From positions 3,320 through 12,451 of the forward strand of contig PMMY01000180.1 of assembly GCA_003162655.1 (NCBI GenBank): DNA of 9,132 nt. The letters run 5' to 3'. Below the pieces are notes generated by a model that was not told where the DNA came from, searched no databases, and worked only from the letters and a program-made list of their open reading frames with translations. Of the stretch, positions 1 through 7,851 are shown in pieces; within the stretch, counting starts at the first letter, position 1, and every line of letters starts with the position of its first letter. The position numbers were made by a program, and so were the translations under genes. Origin of the DNA: Methanobacterium sp. Its GTDB lineage: Archaea > Methanobacteriota > Methanobacteria > Methanobacteriales > Methanobacteriaceae.

Positions 1-450
1 AACACGGGTGACAACAATTCTAGTGATACAGAGAAGGGGTATTACCTGACTGTAACAGGTACATCGGCCGAAATGGGAGATGACGGCTCAGTTGGAAGGG
101 GAAACAGGGCAAACGGTCTAATAACACCAAATAGACCAATGTCAATGGAAGCAACTTCGGGTAAAAATCCAATAAATCATGTTGGTAAGATATACAACCT
201 ATTATCAAATAAAATGGCCCAAGACATAAGCAAAGAAATAGAAGAAGTAAAACAAGTCCACATTATGCTTTTAAGTCAGATTGGTAAGCCAATTGACCAT
301 CCTAAAGCTGCCAGTGCCCAGGTAATTGTTGAAGATGGTAGAAGCATTGAATCTGTAAACAAGGATGTTGAAGGGATTATGAACAACTGGCTTGAAGATA
401 TAGGAAAAATCACAGAGATGATGGTTGAGGGTAAAATAAGAACATTCTAA
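1..450 (+). CDS. mat: S-adenosylmethionine synthetase, archaeal type, C-terminal part (5' end outside window)
   Basis: This enzyme makes S-adenosylmethionine from methionine and ATP in the cytoplasm, supplying methyl groups to the cell. The frame is open from base 1 ([29 protein letters not shown]...) to a TAA at 448-450. About 149 residues are visible, so roughly the first 250 of the usual ~400 lie upstream. Recognition rests on the stretch [17 protein letters not shown], then [28 protein letters not shown] and the later [10 protein letters not shown]. All are typical of the archaeal AdoMet synthetase family, which is only distantly related to bacterial MetK. The Met at base 73 lies inside this conserved block and is not the start. 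The C-terminus ([13 protein letters not shown]) looks complete. No frameshift or damage is seen. The next gene, ileS, is in the same direction but 273 bp away with its own promoter, so the two are probably not one operon. Confidence 0.95.
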   Translation, partial: NTGDNNSSDTEKGYYLTVTGTSAEMGDDGSVGRGNRANGLITPNRPMSMEATSGKNPINHVGKIYNLLSNKMAQDISKEIEEVKQVHIMLLSQIGKPIDHPKAASAQVIVEDGRSIESVNKDVEGIMNNWLEDIGKITEMMVEGKIRTF

Positions 451-580
451 CCATTTTAATGGTTAAATAAATATTTAATTCTCTTAATATTCTTATTTCC
501 CATTTCTATTAATACTTTGAGCTTGTTAGGTTGTTTATTTATCTAAATTATACCTTTAATTTCTTATTTTCTTTATTTTC
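448..580 (+). terminator. Probable transcription terminator region after the AdoMet synthetase gene
   Basis: A perfect inverted repeat with 8-bp arms and a 2-base centre (TAACCATT-TT-AATGGTTA, 448-465) starts on the stop codon. It is followed by strongly T-rich DNA, including runs around 489-498, 531-540 and 558-580. Archaeal termination is often driven by U-rich tracts with or without a weak hairpin, so this fits the end of the upstream transcript. The hairpin is AT-rich with almost no loop, so the T-rich tracts are the stronger argument. The rest of the gap up to about 655 holds no gene that I can support. Confidence 0.45.
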
Positions 581-656
581 ATGATAAATCACTTTAGATA
601 GGTTTCGTTCCATATAATCCAACACAAAATATTCAACTATCCAAGTAAATTAACTA

Positions 657-715
657 TTTTATATACTTAAAACAAACTTAGATTAATTCATTATAACTGA
701 AAATCACAAGGAGAG
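657..715 (+). promoter_or_regulatory. ileS promoter (box A) and ribosome binding site
   Basis: TTTTATATACTT at 657-668 is a good archaeal box A. Counting about 25 bases from its centre puts the transcription start near 688-691, giving a leader of roughly 34 bases. Within that leader AAGGAGAG at 708-715 matches the anti-Shine-Dalgarno end of archaeal 16S rRNA and lies 8 bases before the ATG at 724, which supports that start. The start site itself is inferred from spacing only. Confidence 0.6.
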
Positions 716-723
716 AATAAAAT

Positions 724-3700
724 ATGCCCATAGAGGAGGCTCAACGCTCATACGAATCAAGGATCATTGAAGATAAGGTACAGAAGTTCTGGAAGGATAG
801 GGATATTTATGAAAGAACCAAAAAAATGAGGGAGGATAAACCTAAATATTCGTTTCTTGACGGACCACCCTACTGCAGTGGTAGAATACACCTTGGAACC
901 GCCTGGAATAAAATAATCAAAGACACATATCTCAGATACAAGAGTATGTCAGGCTTTAACGTTCGTAGACAGGCTGGATGGGATACTCATGGTCTACCGA
1001 TCGAACACAAGGTAGAGGGATTACTTGGTTTAAAGAGTAAGAAGGAAATAGAAGAACGAATTGGGATTGAAAACTTTGTTAACAAATGTAAAGAGTTTGC
1101 TATAGAAAATAAAGACCTCATGACAGAACAATTCAAGCTTTTAGGTGTCTGGATGGACTGGGAAAATCCATACATCACCTTCGATACCAAATACATGGAG
1201 TCCTGTTGGTGGACCCTCAAAAGGGCAAATGAAAAGGATCTATTGATAAAGGACAAGAGAGTAATCACTTGGTGTCCCAGATGTGAAACAGCACTTGCAA
1301 TGGCGGAAATTGACTATGAGAACAAGGAAGATCCTTCCATTTATGTCAAATTTCCACTAAAAAATCAGGAAAGCTTAGAGTATACTATCTACATCCTGGT
1401 CTGGACAACCACCCCATGGACACTTCCTGCAAATATGGCTGTTTGTGTTCATCCAGATTTTGACTACGCCTATGTAAAGTTAGGAAAAGATGTTTACATA
1501 ATGGCAGAGGCCCTAGTGGAATCCGTGTTAAACAAAAACGGCCATGAATGCCACGATAATGCTGATACGCATTATAATTGTGATAATCAAGAAAAAAATT
1601 ACGAAATTCTAAAAGTAGTTAAAGGGTCAGATATTGAAGGCATAGAATATATTCATCCACTTTCAGATGAAATACCAATTCAGAAAGATTTTAATCACAT
1701 TATACTTCCAGGAGACCATGTTACATTAACTGAAGGTACAGGGTGCGTGCACACCGCACCTGGACATGGTCCTGATGATTTTGAAATTGGTAAAAAATAT
1801 GGAATTCCGATTTTCTGTCCTGTAGATGAAGCAGGACTATTTATGGATGATGCTGGGAAATATGTGGGTCAATTCGTCAAGGACGCTGATCTTAACATTA
1901 TTAAAGATCTTAAAACCCACCATCTCTTGTTTAAAGAAAGTATAATCAACCACAGGTACGGGTTCTGCTGGAGATGCAAAACACCAATTATCTACCTAGC
2001 AACCAAACAGTGGTTTTTGAAGATTACAGAAATTAAACAACAAATGCTTAATGAGCTTGACAAGGTGGAATGGGTACCATCATGGGCCGGGGAGAGCCGT
2101 TTCAGGAACTGGGTAGAAAATGCTAGAGATTGGACCATTTCAAGACAAAGATACTGGGGAATTCCAATACCAATCTGGGAATGTGAGAATTGTGATGAAA
2201 TTACAGTAGTCGGCTCTATAAAGGAATTAAAAAAGCTTTCAGCTGAAGGAGAGCTCAACGGAGATTTTATACACCGACCACATGTGGATGATATAATCAT
2301 CACGTGTAAGTGTGGTGGAAATATGAAAAGAACACCAGACGTACTGGATGTTTGGATTGATTCTGGTGTTGCAGGATGGGCTGCTCTTTATTATCCTGAA
2401 GAAAAAAATCTCTTTGAGCAATGGTATCCATACGATTTCATAACAGAGGGGCATGATCAGACCCGGGGCTGGTTTTACTCACAGCTTGGATGTGGAGTAA
2501 TCTCCAACGATAGCACCCCGTATAAAAAAGTACTTATGCACGGATTCACCCTAGACGAAGAAGGAAAGAAGATGAGTAAATCCCTTGGAAACGTTGTAGA
2601 ACCAGAACAGGTGATTGAGCTTTATGGAGTAGACATCTTAAGATTTTATCTTTTATGGAGTAATAAACCATGGGAAGATCTTAAATTTAACTGGGACGAA
2701 CTTAAAAACGTCAGTAAGATGTTTAATATTCTTTGGAACATTTATGTATTTTCTACAACTTACATGTCAATTGACAATTTTGATCCAACAAGATACACAC
2801 CAGAAGATCTTAAAGTTCGAGAAGAGGATCGCTGGATAACTTCAAAGGCAAACTCGCTTGCAAGGGAAGTCACAGAATATCTTGAAGCCCTCCACTTTCA
2901 CAAAGCCACCCGCGCAATAAATAACTTCATACTAGAAGATCTGAGTAGATGGTATATCAGACTTATAAGAGGACGAACTTGGATCGAAAAAGACGATCCA
3001 GACAAGTTAGGGGCATATTACACCCTTTATAATGCCTTAAAACTTTTAATAAAAACAATGGCACCAATAGCTCCTCATGTAACAGAGGATATGTACCAAA
3101 ACCTAATTCGAAGTGTTGAAACGAGTTATCCAGAGAGCCTGCACATGTTAGACTGGAGTTTCAATGAAGAGCTAATAGATGAAGAACTCGAAACTAACAT
3201 GGATATTGTGCGCGAGATTATTGAAGCTTGCGCAAGGGCACGTGATGCTGCACATTACAAGTTAAGATGGCCAGTTAGAGAAATTATAATAGTTTCGGAG
3301 GAGGATAAAGTCATGAATGCTGCGCAATCCCTTAAAAACGTATTAATGGAACAGGCCAATACTAAAGATGTGATATCATCAGATAAATTTGAAAATTTAA
3401 CCATTAACGCCTTCCCCAACATGAAAACCCTCGGACCTAAATTAAGACAGGATGTGCCAAAAGTTGCATCCAAACTATCAAGAGCTGATGGCAATGAAAT
3501 AATACGAAAATTAGGGTCTGAAGGAGTTTATATTGTAGAGTATGAAGATAAACGAGTTACTCTTGAATCTGAAGATATTGTTTTTGAAACTGAACTTCCA
3601 GACAATATTGGAAGCAGTGATTTTGAAGGTGGAAACGTATTCATAGACACCAAGCTTACTCCAGAGATACTTTCTGAAGCTATGGCACGTGAACTAATAA

Positions 3701-3933
3701 GAAGAGTTCAAGACATGCGAAAAGATTTGGATCTCGATGTTGAAGCCAATATAGAGGTTTACGTAGAATGTAGTGATGATTTCCAAGAGCTTATCGAAAA
3801 CTTCATGAATTATATATCCCACGAAGTGAGGGCTGAAAAATTCCAGTTCGGAATAGAAACTGGCGATTATGCTAAAGACTGGGAAATAGAAGACCATAAT
3901 GTCAGGATAAGTATAATTAAGGCACAAATCTGA
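724..3933 (+). CDS. ileS: Isoleucyl-tRNA synthetase (archaeal/eukaryal type)
   Basis: This class I aminoacyl-tRNA synthetase (1069 residues) charges tRNA-Ile with isoleucine and edits misactivated valine. The Rossmann catalytic core opens with [14 protein letters not shown]; the HIGH motif is HLGT at 56-59, the form I recall from methanogen IleRS. CPRC follows in the CP1 base. The CP1 editing domain shows [11 protein letters not shown] from 227 and [10 protein letters not shown] at 343-352, with Asp352 matching the editing aspartate of E. coli IleRS (D342). The core resumes with [15 protein letters not shown] (from about 469), a CENC...CKCGG zinc-type site, [24 protein letters not shown] and KMSKS at 616-620. 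A helical anticodon-binding domain and a C-terminal extension follow. A Cys/His-rich segment at about 270-292 looks like an insertion. The ATG at 724 has a strong ribosome binding site, and the gene ends in tandem stops TGA TAA. It appears intact. Confidence 0.97.
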   Translation: MPIEEAQRSYESRIIEDKVQKFWKDRDIYERTKKMREDKPKYSFLDGPPYCSGRIHLGTAWNKIIKDTYLRYKSMSGFNVRRQAGWDTHGLPIEHKVEGLLGLKSKKEIEERIGIENFVNKCKEFAIENKDLMTEQFKLLGVWMDWENPYITFDTKYMESCWWTLKRANEKDLLIKDKRVITWCPRCETALAMAEIDYENKEDPSIYVKFPLKNQESLEYTIYILVWTTTPWTLPANMAVCVHPDFDYAYVKLGKDVYIMAEALVESVLNKNGHECHDNADTHYNCDNQEKNYEILKVVKGSDIEGIEYIHPLSDEIPIQKDFNHIILPGDHVTLTEGTGCVHTAPGHGPDDFEIGKKYGIPIFCPVDEAGLFMDDAGKYVGQFVKDADLNIIKDLKTHHLLFKESIINHRYGFCWRCKTPIIYLATKQWFLKITEIKQQMLNELDKVEWVPSWAGESRFRNWVENARDWTISRQRYWGIPIPIWECENCDEITVVGSIKELKKLSAEGELNGDFIHRPHVDDIIITCKCGGNMKRTPDVLDVWIDSGVAGWAALYYPEEKNLFEQWYPYDFITEGHDQTRGWFYSQLGCGVISNDSTPYKKVLMHGFTLDEEGKKMSKSLGNVVEPEQVIELYGVDILRFYLLWSNKPWEDLKFNWDELKNVSKMFNILWNIYVFSTTYMSIDNFDPTRYTPEDLKVREEDRWITSKANSLAREVTEYLEALHFHKATRAINNFILEDLSRWYIRLIRGRTWIEKDDPDKLGAYYTLYNALKLLIKTMAPIAPHVTEDMYQNLIRSVETSYPESLHMLDWSFNEELIDEELETNMDIVREIIEACARARDAAHYKLRWPVREIIIVSEEDKVMNAAQSLKNVLMEQANTKDVISSDKFENLTINAFPNMKTLGPKLRQDVPKVASKLSRADGNEIIRKLGSEGVYIVEYEDKRVTLESEDIVFETELPDNIGSSDFEGGNVFIDTKLTPEILSEAMARELIRRVQDMRKDLDLDVEANIEVYVECSDDFQELIENFMNYISHEVRAEKFQFGIETGDYAKDWEIEDHNVRISIIKAQI

Positions 3934-3950
3934 TAAAAAATTGATAAAAA

Positions 3951-4066
3951 TTTAAATAGACAAGCTGTTTAATACAATATTTTGTACTAAAATATGGAAC
4001 AATGGAATACTATAAAAAATATGGAAAATATACTTAATTAAAAAAAACTGCATTTCCAGACGTGAT
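3951..4066 (+). promoter_or_regulatory. purL upstream region: candidate box A elements, repeats and ribosome binding site
   Basis: Three AT-rich box A candidates are visible: TTTAAATA (3951-3958), TATAAAAAAT (4011-4020) and AATATACTT (4027-4035). The first would give a leader of about 87 bases, the second about 27, the third almost none. I favour the second but cannot decide by eye. Between the first two lies a perfect inverted repeat ATATTTT-GTACT-AAAATAT (3977-3995), and an 11-bp direct repeat AAAATATGGAA occurs at 3989-3999 and 4016-4026. The ribosome binding site is GTGAT at 4062-4066, three bases before the ATG at 4070, part of the GGTGAT type. The ileS stop is at 3931-3933, so any ileS terminator must overlap this region. 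Confidence 0.5.
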
Positions 4067-4069
4067 AAA

Positions 4070-6223
4070 ATGACTTTAGCAGACGCAGAACTTGAATACA
4101 TAAAAGATGAGATTGGAAGAGAACCCAATTCACTTGAATATGGAATGCTAGACATAATGTTCTCTGAACACTGCTCATACAAAAGCAGCCGACCAATATT
4201 GAAACTTTTCCCAACAGAAGGAGATAATGTCATAATTGGCCCTGGAGATGATGCAGGTATTGTTGGGATTACTGATGAACTTGCACTGGTAATTGGAATG
4301 GAAAGTCATAACCATCCATCTGCAATAGAACCCTATGGAGGTGCTGGAACTGGTATTGGTGGAATAATCCGGGACATAATCTCAATGGGAGCCATACCAG
4401 TTGCATTACTAGATTCGTTACGTTTTGGTTATTTAAAAGACCAGCGTTCTCGTTATTTATTTGAATACGTTATTAAAGGAATATCAGACTATGGAAACCG
4501 GGTTGGAATACCTACAGTTGGTGGAGAAGTTGAATTTGATGATAACTTTCAATCCAATCCCCTTGTGAACGTTGTATGTGCAGGAATTGTTCGAAAAGAT
4601 TCAATAATGAGGGGGATAGCTCCTAACGTTGGGGATGTCTTCACGCTTATGGGCGGTAGGACCGGAAGGGACGGAATACATGGAGTTACATTTGCATCAG
4701 AAGAACTTACAACCACTTCAGAATTAGAAAGCAGACCTGCTGTTCAAATAGGAGATCCTTTTACCAAAAAACAAGTCATGGAGGCAACCTTCGAAGCCCT
4801 TGAAACTGTTGATGTCCAGGGTCTTAAGGATCTTGGTGGTGGTGGAATCACATGTTGTATTTCAGAACTAGCTGCAAAATGTGGCAACGGTGCAAAAGTT
4901 GAAATTACAAAGATTCCATTGCGTGAAGATGGCATGACACCCTATGAAATAATGTTGTCAGAATCTCAAGAGAGAATGATTTTTGTAGTTCATCCTGAGG
5001 ATGTTGAAGAATTGATGAATGTTTTCCAAAAATATGAACTCCCTGCAGCTGTAGTTGGTGAAGTGATTAAGGGTGATCAATTTGTTACAACACTTGATGG
5101 TGATGTTGTAGCAGATGTTCCAGCTGAACTACTTGCAGATCCACCGATAGTAAAAAGAGAACTGAAAAAACCATCAAAAGATGAAAAATATGTAGTTGTA
5201 GATGATATTGATCCAAAAGAAGCATTACTTAGATTACTATCATCAGAGAATATCGCAAGCAAAGAATGGGTTTATAAACAATATGATCATGAGGTACAGA
5301 TTAGAACTGTTGTAAAACCTGGTGATGATGCTGCTGTGATACGTGTTGATGAAAATACTGCATTTGCCATCACATCCGATTGTAACAGTATACACACTAA
5401 ATTAGATCCTTACAACGGTGGTGCTGGTTCGGTTGCTGAAGCAATAAGAAATGTAATATCCATGGGTTCTGAACCAATATGTATAGTTGACTGTCTTAAT
5501 TTCGGAAATCCAGAAAAACCAGAAGTTTTATGGCAGTTTAATGAGTGTGTAAAAGGAATGTCCGAAATTGCAAGACGTTTCGAAACTCCTGTTATAAGTG
5601 GTAATGTTAGTTTTTACAATGAAACAGAAGGAGTAACTGTTAACCCTTCCCCAGTTATTGGTGTAGCAGGAAAAATGGATATAAAAGATATCAGAACAAC
5701 CGAATTTAAGGAAGATGGTGATTTAATTATTATGATTGGCAAAACCCGTTCTGAAATTGATGGTTCAGAGTACCACAGATCCGTTTACGGTCTTGTTCAG
5801 GGAAAAGCACCCGAAATTTTTATAGAAGATGAGTACAAGGCAGGAAAATCTGTTCTTGAACTTATTAAAGAAGATGTAAACGTTAATATTACATCAGTTC
5901 ATGACTGTTCATCGGGAGGTTTAGGAGTTGCTTTGGCAGAAATGGCAATTTCTGGAGATTTAGGAGCTGTTGTCGACTTAATGGAGGTTCCAATGGAAGG
6001 TAACCTTGATGTTTCAACCCTGCTCTTCTCAGAATCACATGGAAGATACTTGATCACAGTTAAAAAGGAAGCTGTTAACGAAGTTCTTTCTAAAATACCT
6101 GTTTCAGCTTCAATCATAGGAAAAGTTGGTGGAAATTCTCTTGTTATATTGGATCAGTTTAGTTTAGATGTTACAGAACTAAAAAAATCTTTTAACGGAA
6201 TTATAGAAAAATTCATGGCCTGA
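4070..6223 (+). CDS. purL: Phosphoribosylformylglycinamidine synthase subunit PurL (FGAM synthase II)
   Basis: PurL carries out the ATP-dependent conversion of FGAR to FGAM in de novo purine synthesis. It takes ammonia from the glutaminase PurQ, with PurS as bridging subunit; neither partner gene is in the window. At 717 residues it matches the small PurL type of archaea and Gram-positive bacteria rather than the ~1300-residue fused form. It has the internal duplication of the AIRS/PurM fold. The first half shows [11 protein letters not shown] (His34, the likely catalytic histidine), GPGDDAG (57-63), ESHNHPS (His80, His82), DLGGGGI (254-260) and SESQERM (from 297). The second half shows KPGDDAAV (418 on), [21 protein letters not shown] (611-619) and LFSESHGR. 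The start is fixed by GTGAT three bases upstream and by the usual short N-terminus before the EHCSY motif. The next gene starts 4 bases after the TGA stop, implying co-transcription. Confidence 0.97.
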   Translation: MTLADAELEYIKDEIGREPNSLEYGMLDIMFSEHCSYKSSRPILKLFPTEGDNVIIGPGDDAGIVGITDELALVIGMESHNHPSAIEPYGGAGTGIGGIIRDIISMGAIPVALLDSLRFGYLKDQRSRYLFEYVIKGISDYGNRVGIPTVGGEVEFDDNFQSNPLVNVVCAGIVRKDSIMRGIAPNVGDVFTLMGGRTGRDGIHGVTFASEELTTTSELESRPAVQIGDPFTKKQVMEATFEALETVDVQGLKDLGGGGITCCISELAAKCGNGAKVEITKIPLREDGMTPYEIMLSESQERMIFVVHPEDVEELMNVFQKYELPAAVVGEVIKGDQFVTTLDGDVVADVPAELLADPPIVKRELKKPSKDEKYVVVDDIDPKEALLRLLSSENIASKEWVYKQYDHEVQIRTVVKPGDDAAVIRVDENTAFAITSDCNSIHTKLDPYNGGAGSVAEAIRNVISMGSEPICIVDCLNFGNPEKPEVLWQFNECVKGMSEIARRFETPVISGNVSFYNETEGVTVNPSPVIGVAGKMDIKDIRTTEFKEDGDLIIMIGKTRSEIDGSEYHRSVYGLVQGKAPEIFIEDEYKAGKSVLELIKEDVNVNITSVHDCSSGGLGVALAEMAISGDLGAVVDLMEVPMEGNLDVSTLLFSESHGRYLITVKKEAVNEVLSKIPVSASIIGKVGGNSLVILDQFSLDVTELKKSFNGIIEKFMA

Positions 6224-6227
6224 TGTT

Positions 6228-6788
6228 ATGGATAGGGAGATATTACGGCAACTAATTCATGCATCAGGAATCTCCATCCTGATTTTGGGCATATTCCTGA
6301 ATCCACAAGTGCTAATACTCCTCTGCATTACAATGCTTGTATCTGCTGAAATGGTGTTTATACTGGATAAATATTATCATATACCAATTTTTTCAACCAT
6401 TCTATCAGTTTGTAAGAGGAGGGAAGATGAAAGAGGATTTTTATACTTTTTTATAGGAATCATAGCTACCCTCTATATATTCAGTTTCAATATGGCTATT
6501 GCGGACTCCGGTATATTGATGCTTATAATTGGAGATTCTGCTTCTACAATTGTTGGAAGAAGATTTGGGAGGCATAAACTACCATTTAAAGATTTAAAGA
6601 GTGTTGAAGGAAGTATTGCATTTTTTGTTGTGGGGTGTTTAAGTGCATTAACTTTGCTTCCCCTATTCCCATCATTAATAGGAGCTTTGGTTGGAGCATT
6701 AACCGAAGCATACAGCCCTATCGATGATAATATTCCTGTCCCGATTATTTCGGCATTAGCAATGACTGTGGTGATATATTGGCTATAA
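6228..6788 (+). CDS. Dolichol kinase-like / polyprenol kinase family integral membrane protein
   Basis: This is a small multi-pass membrane protein of 186 residues in the family that includes eukaryotic dolichol kinase (Sec59), plant phytol/farnesol kinases and relatives of CDP-diglyceride synthase. Its members usually phosphorylate a prenyl alcohol using CTP. Family marks are the N-terminal R-x-x-x-H (Arg7, His11) before the first membrane span, ERGFLYFFIGI, the nucleotide-site motif GDSASTIVGRRFGRHKLP (from 102), then KSVEGSIAFF (124 on) and a late DDNIPVPI (166-173). Hydrophobic spans lie at about 13-45, 69-87, 92-108, 129-155 and 168-185. In archaea the product would plausibly be dolichyl or geranylgeranyl phosphate for glycosylation or lipid recycling; the substrate cannot be read from sequence. 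The ATG lies 4 bases after the purL stop with only a weak CTGATG site, so translational coupling is likely. The 3' end overlaps the next gene by 10 bases. Confidence 0.85.
   Translation: MDREILRQLIHASGISILILGIFLNPQVLILLCITMLVSAEMVFILDKYYHIPIFSTILSVCKRREDERGFLYFFIGIIATLYIFSFNMAIADSGILMLIIGDSASTIVGRRFGRHKLPFKDLKSVEGSIAFFVVGCLSALTLLPLFPSLIGALVGALTEAYSPIDDNIPVPIISALAMTVVIYWL
6770..6781 (+). promoter_or_regulatory. Ribosome binding site fixing a TTG start
   Basis: A perfect GGTGAT (6770-6775), complementary to the CACCTCC-adjacent 3' end of archaeal 16S rRNA, lies three bases before TTG at 6779-6781. The spacing equals that of purL (GTGAT, three bases, ATG). The first in-frame ATG is codon 17 (6827-6829), in the middle of the first membrane span with no comparable site, so TTG is the likely start. 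The site lies inside the last codons of the dolichol-kinase-like gene. Confidence 0.75.
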
Positions 6789-7813
6789 AATTTAATTTAA
6801 ACATTTTAAACATTATTGGGATAATAATGATACTCTTCAGTATCGTGATCTTCTCAACAAAATTTCTGGATCAATTGATCCTCAACATAACGTATCCCTT
6901 CCTAGAAGGATCCTCCGAAGGAAAATCTGTACTTTTATTTGGTATTATGGGTAGTATATTGCTACTATATCCATTATTCAATTTCAAAGGAAAAATAATG
7001 CAGAAAATTTCCAGTATAAACCCTACATTAAAGGAAAATGGAAATTATTACCTAAAATTAATCATTATTGTGGTTCTGTTAACTTATCTAATAGGAATTC
7101 TAATTGAAATTATTATAAGGTTAAAACTTGGTGTATCCATATTCACCACATTTGTAGCCATGGATCCAACCCCCACAAGTACCAGCATTACGCACAGCCA
7201 TGTATTTAAATCTGTTCTAGGGGATTTAATCAGTCTATCAGGGTTCCATGTTCCTAACAACATTCATACAGGCTCAGCATTGATACATTATACATCGCCA
7301 TTTTCTTTTATAGTGTTGATTACCTTTCCAATAACATATTTATTGGGTTTAATTTCATTAAATCAGCGACAGAACCTTTATAAAATTATTCTTGCATTTG
7401 CAATTACTACTTCGCTAATTGGCATGCTAGATGGCGGATTGTTTTCAACACCCGCTTTGATTGGGCTTTCAGGGTTGTTAGGGGTTTATGCAATAAAAAA
7501 ACCTTTTTCAATCAAGGATCTTCTAAAACCCAGTTTTTTGATAATTTTACTTATTATCTTAAGGATTTCAATCGGCTTACTTGGAACCAACACCGAGTAC
7601 CACGAAGTTACATTTATTGATGAGAAAGTTCCAGTTGATCTGAATGGATACAATGTAACCAGCATTGATCATGTTGGAGATAAGACCATAATCAGAATAT
7701 CAACTGATAAATCTGATAAAAGCATCTTAATCGATATGGTACAAAGATCCGAGGGTAAAGTTTCTGGACTTACACTTTCTTGGGATATATTCTCATGGAT
7801 TTCAAAAAGTTGA
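6779..7813 (+). CDS. Unrecognised multi-pass membrane protein with a histidine-clustered loop
   Basis: I do not recognise this 344-residue protein. Hydrophobic spans lie at about 7-27, 50-67, 92-113, 174-193, 202-220, 224-240 and 252-270. The segment from about 116 to 172, between the third and fourth spans, is the most distinctive. It reads MDPTPTSTSITHSH (128-141), then GFHVPNNIHTGSALIHY (from 156), giving five histidines (139, 141, 157, 163, 170) in 32 residues. A polar C-terminal domain of about 70 residues follows, rich in beta-type alternation (EVTFIDEKVPVDL, KTIIRISTDKSDK). There is no cysteine and no signal-peptide cleavage motif. The TTG start is supported by a perfect GGTGAT and by the 10-base overlap with the dolichol-kinase-like gene. 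Co-transcription with purL and the kinase suggests, but does not show, a role in membrane lipid or polyprenol metabolism. The reading frame is certain; the function is unknown. Confidence 0.85.
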   Translation: MAIKFNLNILNIIGIIMILFSIVIFSTKFLDQLILNITYPFLEGSSEGKSVLLFGIMGSILLLYPLFNFKGKIMQKISSINPTLKENGNYYLKLIIIVVLLTYLIGILIEIIIRLKLGVSIFTTFVAMDPTPTSTSITHSHVFKSVLGDLISLSGFHVPNNIHTGSALIHYTSPFSFIVLITFPITYLLGLISLNQRQNLYKIILAFAITTSLIGMLDGGLFSTPALIGLSGLLGVYAIKKPFSIKDLLKPSFLIILLIILRISIGLLGTNTEYHEVTFIDEKVPVDLNGYNVTSIDHVGDKTIIRISTDKSDKSILIDMVQRSEGKVSGLTLSWDIFSWISKS

Positions 7814-7821
7814 AACTTTAT

Positions 7822-7843
7822 AAAAAAAAATTAATTTTTTTTA
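7822..7843. terminator. Bidirectional terminator between convergent genes
   Basis: A perfect 20-bp palindrome A8-TTAA-T8 (7823-7842) lies in the 38-bp gap between the + strand operon (stop TGA 7811-7813) and the - strand permease gene (stop 7852-7854). Read on either strand it gives an 8-base T run preceded by a complementary A run, so it can end transcripts arriving from both sides. Archaeal RNA polymerase terminates readily at such T runs. Confidence 0.75.
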
Positions 7844-7851
7844 TTTAACAA

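Noticed and set aside
601..625. GGTTTCGTTCC resembling a tRNA T-arm
   Set aside because: There is no acceptor stem, anticodon arm or D-arm around it, and the flanks are AT-rich. It is chance similarity.
451..723. Riboswitch or T-box leader ahead of ileS
   Set aside because: The predicted leader is only about 34 bases and has no stable stem. T-box control is a bacterial mechanism not expected in this archaeon.
987..1268. Minus-strand open frame within ileS (and similar ones at 1992-2303, 2239-2454, 3255-3494, 3694-3927)
   Set aside because: These are antisense shadows of ileS coding sequence. Their low-complexity Ser/Leu/Phe composition is typical of reversed Lys/Glu-rich codons.
3931..3950. 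TGATAAAAA repeated at 3931-3939 and 3942-3950
   Set aside because: It is short and AT-rich, and the first copy contains the ileS stop codons. It is more likely tandem stops plus A-rich DNA than a binding site.
3952..4233. 93-codon minus-strand frame across the ileS-purL spacer
   Set aside because: It overlaps the purL 5' end, where the [10 protein letters not shown] motif is coded on the + strand, and the purL leader. It resembles no protein I know.
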